7,299 bases of DNA from JBOGED01 sp050743625 (GTDB lineage Bacteria > Actinomycetota > Nitriliruptoria > Euzebyales > Egibacteraceae): contig JBOGED010000168.1 in assembly GCA_050743625.1 (NCBI GenBank), positions 1 through 7,299 of the forward strand, in the 5' to 3' direction. The first letter of the stretch is position 1. Each line of letters begins with the position of its first letter. The notes beneath the pieces were generated by a model. The model ran no database searches, was not told the DNA's origin, and saw only the letters and a program-made list of their open reading frames with translations. The position numbers were made by a program, and so were the translations under genes. This document shows, piece after piece, positions 1 to 5,580 of this stretch.

Positions 1-925
1 GCAGCCTCCTGGGCCAATCGGGCTCGCAGAAGAGCAGCGTGCCGGCCATTGCCAGCACCGGGAACACCCCGATGAGGAACAGGCGGGCGTTCAACAGGTG
101 GAAGGCGGCGAGGGCAACGAGCGCGAGCACGCGGGTCCGGCGGCAGAGCAACAGCGGGACCGCGAGCAGGTCGAGGGCGGTGCCCAGCCAGGCCGCCACC
201 AGACCCGCGGCCGGCTCGGTGAACAAGGGGCCGAGGACCGGGAAGTCCGCTCGATCCGCCAGCCACATTCCCATCGGCTCGCCCGCCAGCCAGTCCGGCC
301 CGAGCTTCGCGACGCCGGCATAGAAGTACATGACGCCGACCTGGAAGCGGAGCAGCCACAGCGCCCACGCGGGCGCGTGGTCGCCGCGGAGCGCGGGACG
401 CAAGGCCGCGTCCACCGACCATTGCCGGTGAGCCGGCACGATCGCGAGGACTCCCAAGACCAAGATGATGAAGTAGAAATGATTCAGGTATCGGGCCTGT
501 TCCAGCAAGAACTGGTAGGTGAAGGCCAAGGCGAGCAACGGCACGGCCAGACGGTATGCAGCGCCCAGCGTCACGAGCACGGCCAGGACTCCGATTACCG
601 TCCATAAGCCGTACATCCCCCCGGCGGGCAGGTGCGGGAGCCAGCCGAACCCCGGATAGGGCAGGTTGAGCTCCGGTGAGATCCAGTATCGGGAGATCCA
701 TCCGTGACTGAAGTAGCGTGAGGTCTCCCAGACCAGCACCAACCCGAACATGACACGGAACGCCACGATCCCGGCGATGTCCACCGGCTCGAGCAGTGCC
801 TGGCGCAGTCTCTTGATGTGGAGCGGCGAGGTGTCAGGGAAGTGTTCGCCGACGACCTCGACTGACGGCCCCAGCATGGTCCGTGATCTCGCCTGAAGGG
901 CGGCGACGCGCTCCCGAACGCTCAA
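1..925 (-). CDS. HTTM-domain membrane protein (vitamin K-dependent gamma-carboxylase-like), partial at left edge
   Basis: Seen: an open minus-strand frame of 308 codons runs off the window, so the C-terminus is missing. The product is rich in hydrophobic segments (about residues 51-66, 105-120, 126-140, 150-163, 190-206, 241-260, 267-276 and 284-299). It carries blocks typical of the HTTM family: RYLNHFYF (145-152), VMYFYAGVAKLGPDWL (198-213) and FHLLNARLF (275-283). From family knowledge, K207 in GVAKLGPDW appears to align with the lysine proposed as catalytic base in animal gamma-glutamyl carboxylase. Bacterial members are mostly of unknown substrate, so gamma-carboxylation should not be assumed. 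Start: a TTG at 925-923 lies 9 bases after a GGAGG (minus strand, 935-939), giving the N-terminus MSVRERVAAL. An in-frame ATG at 877 is the alternative but has no clear ribosome binding site. It is the last gene of the minus-strand series and shows no frame damage, unlike the biosynthetic genes upstream. Confidence 0.88.
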   Translation of the reverse strand, partial: MSVRERVAALQARSRTMLGPSVEVVGEHFPDTSPLHIKRLRQALLEPVDIAGIVAFRVMFGLVLVWETSRYFSHGWISRYWISPELNLPYPGFGWLPHLPAGGMYGLWTVIGVLAVLVTLGAAYRLAVPLLALAFTYQFLLEQARYLNHFYFIILVLGVLAIVPAHRQWSVDAALRPALRGDHAPAWALWLLRFQVGVMYFYAGVAKLGPDWLAGEPMGMWLADRADFPVLGPLFTEPAAGLVAAWLGTALDLLAVPLLLCRRTRVLALVALAAFHLLNARLFLIGVFPVLAMAGTLLFCEPDWPRRL

Positions 926-934
926 GCCGTGACA

Positions 935-939
935 CCTCC
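935..939 (-). promoter_or_regulatory. Ribosome binding site deciding the TTG start of the HTTM gene
   Basis: The minus strand reads GGAGG here, 9 bases before the TTG at 925. The downstream ATG at 877 has no comparable purine-rich stretch. This favours the longer protein with a TTG start. A GTG right after the GGAGG is in another frame. Confidence 0.55.
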
Positions 940-967
940 GTCAAGGGTCGTGAGACGATCCTTGACA

Positions 968-1165
968 TCATGGGATCTCCGGACTCGGGATCAGCTCACT
1001 GAGCTTGTCCACATGGGCTGGGTACGCGGCGGCGTAATCCTGCACTGTGCACAGTACGGTGAAGTGCTCCACCAGACTGGGGTGTTTCACCCAAACGGGG
1101 CCGCACATCGTCCCGTTTGCCGGATTCTCATCCTCCAGAGGTTTGTCAATGGCGCCAGCCGGCAT
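968..1165 (-). CDS. Possible small hypothetical protein upstream of the HTTM gene
   Basis: Not recognised. From an ATG at 1165 the frame encodes 65 residues and stops at 968, 42 bases before the HTTM start, on the same strand. The C-terminal two thirds have a balanced, protein-like composition (for example KHPSLVEHFTVLC and AAYPAHVDKLSEL) and mostly G/C third codon positions, whereas the first 20 codons do not. The frame could start further upstream at a TTG (1231) or downstream at an in-frame ATG (1108). None of these has a convincing ribosome binding site. The 5' part overlaps the inverted repeat at 1112-1236. It could be a real short protein translated with the HTTM gene, the surviving C-terminus of a decayed gene, or a chance ORF. 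There is no signal peptide or membrane segment and no known motif. Confidence 0.3.
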   Translation of the reverse strand: MPAGAIDKPLEDENPANGTMCGPVWVKHPSLVEHFTVLCTVQDYAAAYPAHVDKLSELIPSPEIP

Positions 1166-1236
1166 GAGCTGCTGTGCAGTGCAGGAAAATGCCGGCTGGC
1201 GCCGCTGTCCCATGACCGGAAAATCCGGCAAATGGG
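1112..1236. repeat. Nested inverted repeat (two stems, long hairpin potential)
   Basis: The inner arms are perfect 15-base complements: GGCGCCAGCCGGCAT (1151-1165) and ATGCCGGCTGGCGCC (1189-1203), with a 23-base loop. The outer arms (1112-1126 and 1222-1236) match at 14 of 15 positions, and the one mismatch would be a G-U pair in RNA. The segments between the stems are 24 and 18 bases and unpaired. No T-run follows on either strand, so it is not a classical rho-independent terminator. It may be a cruciform-forming site, an RNA processing or attenuation hairpin ahead of the small ORF and HTTM gene, or a MITE/REP-like remnant. Confidence 0.75.
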
Positions 1237-1517
1237 GCGCTCAGTGGCAGATTCTGGTCTCAGTGCGGGGCCAGCACATACCGCGCGCCTTGTGTGCGGG
1301 TGCTCTGCGGCGTGAGGTGCATGCCCGGGCGCATCTGCACGTAAGCGCACACCCGCCGGGCCGCACGCTCGTATGGTCCACACACGCCGACGCCGCGCGG
1401 TCAAGCCACTCCTCCAGCCCGCAGCTCAACCGCGTACCGGCGCGCTTAACACCGAACGCCCAGTGACACGGAAGCCGCTGGCTGCGCGACGTCCCTTCAA
1501 CCTTCAAGAGCGCTGCA

Positions 1518-1543
1518 CCCAAGTTATTTGGGCCCAAGGCCTT
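1518..1543. promoter_or_regulatory. Cluster of overlapping palindromes, possible operator
   Basis: CCCAA (1518-1522), five bases, then TTGGG (1528-1532) form an inverted repeat. TTGGGCCCAA (1528-1537) is a perfect 10-base palindrome and AAGGCCTT (1536-1543) a perfect 8-base one, overlapping end to end. Such dyads suit dimeric regulators, and the nearest regulator is the LuxR-type gene at 1711-1959. No binding site is known to me for this sequence, so the role is speculative. Confidence 0.25.
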
Positions 1544-1574
1544 AGTGGTCCCTTCCGGAAATATCGTTACGTAT

Positions 1575-1599
1575 CGAGGGCGGCACTGCGCCCTGCTCG
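1575..1599. other. Bulged GC-rich hairpin downstream of the LuxR-type gene
   Basis: CGAGGGCG can pair with CGCC and CTCG across a GCACTG loop, leaving a three-base bulge on one arm (8 pairs in all). It lies 112 bases beyond the stop of the LuxR-type gene and could end that transcript. No T-tract follows on the minus strand, so a terminator call is weak. Confidence 0.25.
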
Positions 1600-1710
1600 C
1601 AAGGCGCGCCGAGTACGCATATCCGCAAGGCTCATATGTAAGCGAGGCGCAACGCCGCGAGCGGGGATGCAGGGCCGTCCGAATACCAACGGATTTACGG
1701 ATGGGGCCAC

Positions 1711-1959
1711 TTAGCCCTGCGTTCTTGTGACGACGGTCGCGAGCGCGGCGCGTGACGTCACTCCGAGTTTGGCGAATGCGCGTGAGAGATGAGTCTCGAC
1801 GGTCTTCTCGCTCATCAGCAACGTCCGCGCGATCTGCCGGTTGGTGTACCCATGGGTGACCAACTCGGCGATCTGGGATTGCCGCTTGCTCAGCCCGCCG
1901 GACATCTCATGGCCCGCTACCGGCTTAGCGGTGTCCAGCGTTGCTCTTTTCCATCCCAT
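1711..1959 (-). CDS. Stand-alone LuxR-type helix-turn-helix transcriptional regulator
   Basis: The gene encodes an 82-residue DNA-binding protein made almost only of the LuxR/GerE C-terminal domain (about residues 22-78). The family pattern is clear: LSKRQSQIAELV (23-34), the scaffold GYTNRQIARTLLMS (37-50), the recognition helix SEKTVETHLSRAFAKLG (50-66) and VTSRAAL (67-73). There is no receiver, autoinducer-binding or ATPase domain. It may be a short GerE-like regulator or the surviving tail of a larger LuxR or LAL-type regulator. An intact small gene is favoured because the ATG at 1959 has AAGGAG 8 bases upstream (1968-1973), and the same frame meets a TGA about 80 bases upstream with no sensor-domain sequence between. 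It lies about 210 bases downstream of the dehydrogenase gene on the same strand. Control of the neighbouring biosynthetic genes is a reasonable inference, but nothing in the sequence proves it. Confidence 0.85.
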   Translation of the reverse strand: MGWKRATLDTAKPVAGHEMSGGLSKRQSQIAELVTHGYTNRQIARTLLMSEKTVETHLSRAFAKLGVTSRAALATVVTRTQG

Positions 1960-1967
1960 CTGCCCCG

Positions 1968-1973
1968 CTCCTT
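1968..1973 (-). promoter_or_regulatory. Ribosome binding site of the LuxR-type gene
   Basis: AAGGAG on the minus strand, 8 bases before the ATG at 1959. It supports translation starting at this ATG, so the short length is probably real rather than a 5' truncation artefact. Confidence 0.6.
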
Positions 1974-2168
1974 GTACGAACGCCCTTGTCGTGGCGGCCC
2001 TCCGCTTCCCGTCGAATCCTGGATGCGTTCCGCGTCAGGTGCGGCCAGTCCTCCCGTGCCCGGCGGCGACGGCAGCCACCACCGCGCCACGATGGCAACA
2101 TTGCCAGCACCTGGTTGATCCGCTGTTGAAGCCGCGTTGAAGGCGCGACGCTCTACGGCGAAACGGGT

Positions 2169-3333
2169 CTACGCGTTTACCGAGTAGAGTGGGAAGTAGC
2201 TGTCCACCGACTCCCGCTCGTAGCGCTCGGACAGCTCGGGGATGCCCTCGAACGGCGTAACCTGGCGCTCAGCGCAGTCGGGCAGCCAGCCCGTCGCCTC
2301 CTGCACGTCGCGGATACGCGCGGAGTCCTGGAACCGCCAGGCGTGGGTGTGCACGTGGATGTGCCACCGATACATTCCGAGGCTCTCAGGCGCTCCACAG
2401 TTTCATCCCGTCCTTCCAGCCGACCGTGGAGATCACGCCTTGCCGCGCCAGGCTCTTCAGTGTCGCGCGGTGCAGGCCTCCGCCTAGGTTGTCGAGGAAT
2501 ATCGCGACACCACGGCCGCCGCTCAACTCGGCGACGATCTCCAAGAAACGCGCCTCCGATACCCTGTACCGCTCGAGTGCGCTCGGGTCGTCGGACCGCT
2601 TCGCGGCGAGATAGTTGATATCGGGGAACTCCCGGCGATCGATAGCCGTCGCGCCGGAGGCCGCGATCTCGGCCAGCCGGCTGCACCGGCCGGAAACCAT
2701 GGCCGTCTTGAACCCCTCATGCCGCGCCAACTCGAGCTCAGCGAACACTACACCGCCACCCCAGCCGACGACCAGAGGCGGGTCTCCCCACGCGTCCTCG
2801 ACCTGGCTACGCCAGCATCGGCTGGCCACTCGCCAGTTGTCCCAAGCCGTAAAGTACCGCGCGAATGGCGCCCATCGCAGGATCGCGTGCCTGGACTCCT
2901 CCGGCAGCGGCACCAGGCGGTTCGCCGAGGTGACGAACCGCCGCGCGAGCAGGCCCGGCGAGCCGGGCGCGTCGTAACCTGAGATCGTCCGCGCGTATCC
3001 CTGGTCGTCCACCTGCCCGAAGGGGATCCACAGGCAGTCCTGACCAGGCCGCAAGCCTCGCATCGACGCTCCGGTGCTCAACACCCGCACGACCCCGCAG
3101 GTGCCGATCACGATCCGCTCCTCGCCTCGATGGCGCACCACGTCGATTGGGCGCCGAGCGACGGCATGCTCCATGTTCGCTTCCCAGCAGCCGGCTCTCG
3201 GTTCGACGAGCACCTCGCGGTCGCCGGGACGGCTGACCGGAATGTTCACGAGTGTCAGCTCGCCACGAGGCAGTGCGCGACCGTGAGCACTCGCCGGGCC
3301 CGGGTGCAGTACCCATGCTTTCGTCGTGTCCAT
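2169..3333 (-). pseudogene. MDR-family zinc-type alcohol dehydrogenase-like oxidoreductase, frameshifted near the C-terminus
   Basis: The product is a medium-chain dehydrogenase/reductase-type oxidoreductase. Frame 1 starts at ATG 3333 (MDTTKAWVLHPG) and gives 315 residues to a TGA at 2386. It has an N-terminal GroES-like part with a lone Cys at 49 (AGCWEANMEHA) where zinc ADHs have their first cysteine ligand, and a nucleotide-binding Rossmann fold with VVGWGGGVVFAEL (188-200). A C-terminal segment continues in another frame to a TAG at 2169 (HIHVHTHAWRF, then SYFPLYSVNA). Removing one base (or adding two) near 2385-2405 joins both parts into about 387 residues, a normal MDR length. The usual structural zinc four-cysteine lobe is absent, so a zinc-independent reductase is possible. 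The start lies 16 bases after the NRPS stop, with a GGGGGA-type ribosome binding site, implying translation from one operon. An ATG at 3342 is also in frame but too close to the G-run. Substrate unknown. A carrier-bound or free amino-acid derivative is a guess from context. The frameshift may be a real mutation or a sequencing error. Confidence 0.8.
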
Positions 3334-3349
3334 CTGGAGCATCCCCCCG

Positions 3350-4753
3350 CTAGCTCGTGCGAGACGGCAGCGTCCGGTGAGCGAGGCGCTGGGCGTCCTC
3401 GTCCGACATCTGGGCCAACTGCTCGACCAGCGCGCGCTCGACCAGATCCGCGAGCCGCTCCACGGTCCTGGTCTCGAAGACCGTATGGATCGGCAACTCC
3501 ACTTGCCATCCCTGACGGACGCGCGAGACCATCTGGGTCGCTTTGATGGAATTGCCACCGAGGGAGAAGAAGTCGTCGTCCAGGGCGACCTGCTCCACTC
3601 TGAGGACCTGGCACCACAGTGCCGCGACGGCCCGCTCCGTCTCGGTGGCGGGCTCACATCGTGGGTGTGCCGCGCGTGACCGCTCGGCCGCCTCCTCCAG
3701 CGATGGCAAGGCGGCGAGGTCCAGCTTGCCGCTTCCGGTCAGAGGCATGCCGTCGAGCATGACGATCACGCCGGGCACCATGTGCTCGGGCAGGACGGCG
3801 GCCACCGCCTCCCGCAACTCCAAGGCGGGCGGCGCGGGGCCGTCTGGTACCACGTAGGCGACGAGCGTGTCGTTCGTTCCGGTGGCACCGCCCTGGGATG
3901 ATCGGGCAAGGACGGCGCACTCGGCGACCCTCTCATGCCGCAGGAGGGCGACTTCTACCTCGCCTGTCTCGATCCGAAAGCCGCGGACCTTGACCTGCCG
4001 GTCCACCCGGCCGAGGAACTCCAACTCGCCGTCCGCTGTCCACTTGACCAGATCACCCGTCCGGTACAGGCGCCCGCCCGGCTGGTCGCCGAACTCGTCC
4101 GGGACGAACCGCTCGGCGGTCAACCCCGGCCGCTGAAGGTAGCCATGGGTGACGCCGGTGCCACCGACATGCAGCTCCCCGGTGACCCCGACCGGCACGG
4201 GCCGCCCAAGCGTGTCAAGTACCCGGACCACGACGTTGTCGATCGGCCCCCCGATCCCGGGCGTTCGCGTGGCGTCCGTGCAGTCGGCGGCCGAGACCCA
4301 GATCGTCGCCTCGGTCGGCCCGTACGCGTTGATGACCCGGCGCCCCAGGGAGCTCCAACGCCGCACCAGCTCAGCCGGCACCTGCTCACCGGCAAGCACG
4401 AGCACGCGAAGGTCGGGAAGGTCACCGGAGGGCATCGCGGACATCGCGGAGGGCGTAATGGTGAGCGCGGTAATGCGCTGCTGGCTGAGCAGCTCGAGCA
4501 AGCCGGACCCATGCTCTGGGAAGATGCTGTAGTCGACCAGGTTCTCCGCGAGCGGGTTCGACTCGACGTCGGTGTGGGTGAAGGTGAACCCCGTAGAGTT
4601 GCGGAACGCGAGGTTCGGCACCCGGTCGAGTCCCCCGCCCTCGTCGAGCGCGGTCAGCACCTGTGTCAGCGTGCGCTCGCCTTCTCGACCGATCACGTAG
4701 ATGTCCGCGCCCAGGTAGTCGAAGAGCGCCTCTAGATCGGCCTGGCTGGCCAT
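3350..4753 (-). pseudogene. Hybrid ORF: radical SAM B12-domain tail fused to C-terminal half of NRPS adenylation domain plus carrier protein
   Basis: From the ATG at 4753 this frame encodes 467 residues, ending in TAG at 3350. Residues 1-79 are not NRPS: they continue the cobalamin-binding protein described upstream (ADIYVIGREGERTLTQ, DYSIFP). From about residue 85 it is a standard amino-acid adenylation domain: NAYGPTEATIWV (142-153, A5), GELHVGGTGVTHGYL (192-206, A6), YRTGDL (230-235, A7), GRVDRQVKVRGFRIETGEVE (248-267, A8), LPEHMVP (321-327, A9) and LTGSGKLD (338-345, A10, with catalytic Lys343). A carrier domain follows, with DDFFSLGGNSIKA and phosphopantetheine Ser402. The tail has no condensation or thioesterase domain. 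Motifs A1-A3, including the ATP-binding glycine-rich loop, and most substrate-pocket residues are absent, so the amino acid cannot be predicted and adenylation should not work. The carrier domain alone could still fold. The in-frame junction near 4501-4519 suggests one internal deletion spanning two former genes. An assembly join is the alternative. Confidence 0.85.
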
Positions 4754-5324
4754 CTGGGCTTGGTTCGCGATGTACGGGCCGCCGATGATGATGATATTGG
4801 CGGTTGTGTTGTGCTCTCGGATGAATGAGACGATCTCCAGGATCGGCTGGGCGGAGACGTAGAGCGTGGTCGTGACCGCGACGGTCCGAACCTCTTTTCG
4901 GTCAGCTTACGACGCAGCTGCTCCCGCTCGCGGTGGAAAGGTTCACATAGTCGAACGTGAACCCGTGCTTCGCGAGGAAACTGCCGAGATACGTGATGAC
5001 CGGCCACAAGAAGTCGGAGTTATGGAACGTCGCCGCCGGGGCCTCGGCCCCTCCCGCGTGGAACTTTGTCAGCACGTCGAGGGCACGGTAGAGCTTTCCT
5101 TCCATCTCGACGAAAGCCAGGCGCAGATCCTGGGGCGCACCGGAGTCCTTACCCATCGACTTCACCGTTCTTACGTACGTCGTGAAGTCGAAATCATTGA
5201 ACCCGACGAGGAGGCAGTCCACCGTGGACTGACCGCTGTCCAATACTGTCGCGCGACGGGACGCGAGCGCCGGTTCTTCTCGCCTGGTGAGTTGCAGCAG
5301 TTGGCGACCGTTGCCGTCTTGCAC
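4505..5324 (-). pseudogene. Cobalamin-binding radical SAM protein (PhpK-like methyltransferase family), 5' remnant with two frameshifts
   Basis: Three consecutive frames together read as one N-terminal half of a B12-dependent radical SAM protein. Frame A starts at GTG 5324 and runs to a TGA at 4902 (TVDCLLVGFNDFDF, HGFTFDYVNL). Frame B covers about 4898-4937 (FHREREQLRRKLTEK). Frame C runs from about 4895 (EVRTVAVTTTLYVSAQPILE, IIIIGGPYIAN, GADIYVIGREGE) to about 4505. One missing base in CTTTCC (4935-4940) and one in the AAAAGAG stretch (4892-4898) would restore it. The GGP and IGREGE blocks are typical of the Rossmann-like cobalamin-binding domain that precedes the radical SAM barrel. By recall, the opening and the FDYVNL-to-YVSAQPILE stretch resemble PhpK, the P-methyltransferase of phosphinothricin tripeptide biosynthesis. 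No alignment was run. The CxxxCxxC iron-sulfur motif and barrel are entirely missing because the sequence changes to NRPS at about 4505. It cannot be catalytically active. Upstream lies an IS66-type element, 108 bases from the start codon. Confidence 0.72.
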
Positions 5325-5331
5325 TTCTCAT

Positions 5332-5337
5332 CTCCTC
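5332..5337 (-). promoter_or_regulatory. Ribosome binding site deciding the GTG start of the radical SAM remnant
   Basis: GAGGAG on the minus strand, 7 bases before the GTG at 5324. An ATG directly after the GAGGAG lies in another frame and gives an unrelated arginine-rich peptide. This supports the GTG start and an N-terminal extension of about 35 residues before TVDCLLVGF. Confidence 0.55.
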
Positions 5338-5432
5338 GCGTCCGCCCCTACTCGAGCACGATCGTCGCTCACCGGGGGATGGCAGTCCCTGCAACCAGGA
5401 TGTGAGAGGACGGAGAGACTGAACAGTCGGGG

Positions 5433-5452
5433 GTAAGTATTTGGTGATGCCG
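5433..5452 (+). repeat. Left terminal inverted repeat of the IS66-type element
   Basis: It reads GTAAGTATTTGGTGATGCCG. It pairs with the right end with three mismatches (positions 10, 14 and 15). Confidence 0.88.
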
Positions 5453-5580
5453 TAGCTGGTCGGGTTACGGCGGAGTGTTGGGCGGGATGCTGGAGCGGTC
5501 GAGCGGGTCGGGGGTGCGGTCGGGCGGTGGTCAGTGTGGGATGCTGGACATGCGGGTCTGGATTGTGTGTTCTTGGGGTG

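Larger units (their letters stand above)
1237..1710. other. Intergenic region without a convincing gene
   Basis: No frame on either strand gives a recognisable product. The open frames here have arginine- and cysteine-rich translations typical of shadow frames in GC-rich DNA. No tRNA or rRNA is apparent. The stretch holds a cluster of short palindromes (1518-1543) and a bulged hairpin (1575-1599), and it contains more AT-rich patches (about 1520-1530, 1555-1575 and 1685-1700) than the coding regions. It may carry the promoter of the downstream minus-strand genes and the 3' end of the luxR-type transcript, or it may be decayed coding sequence. Confidence 0.5.

Noticed and set aside
98..607. 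Plus-strand ORF of 169 codons at the left end
   Set aside because: It is antisense to the HTTM gene, whose membrane segments and family motifs are unmistakable. The plus-strand product is Arg/Glu/Gln-rich without motifs.
1112..1236. Rho-independent terminator or integron attC site at the nested inverted repeat
   Set aside because: No T-tract follows on either strand, and the conserved core triplets and layout of attC sites are missing.
1241..1537. Minus-strand ORF of 98 codons in the intergenic region
   Set aside because: It is Cys/Arg-rich with no motif and no ribosome binding site. The neighbouring frames are equally open.
1960..2168. Open frame continuing past the dehydrogenase TAG, and other frames upstream of luxR
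   Set aside because: The readthrough frame is open for about 75 codons, but the sequence after YSVNA is Gly/Pro/Arg-rich and unlike any MDR tail. No good start or ribosome binding site is present.
2386..3657. Dehydrogenase start at the upstream end of its open frame (423 residues)
   Set aside because: The first hundred or so residues would overlap the NRPS carrier domain in another frame and read as Ser/Arg-rich shadow. Family-like sequence begins at MDTTKAW (3333), with a ribosome binding site.
3935..4735. Long plus-strand ORF (266 codons) opposite the NRPS hybrid
   Set aside because: It lies antisense to clear adenylation-domain motifs. Its charged, low-complexity translation is a GC-rich shadow frame.
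4892..4940. Programmed ribosomal frameshifting to explain the broken radical SAM frames
   Set aside because: Both shifts could formally be -1 slips, but neither site has a good slippery heptamer with a downstream structure. Two shifts in 40 bases in a gene that is also truncated fits decay or error better.
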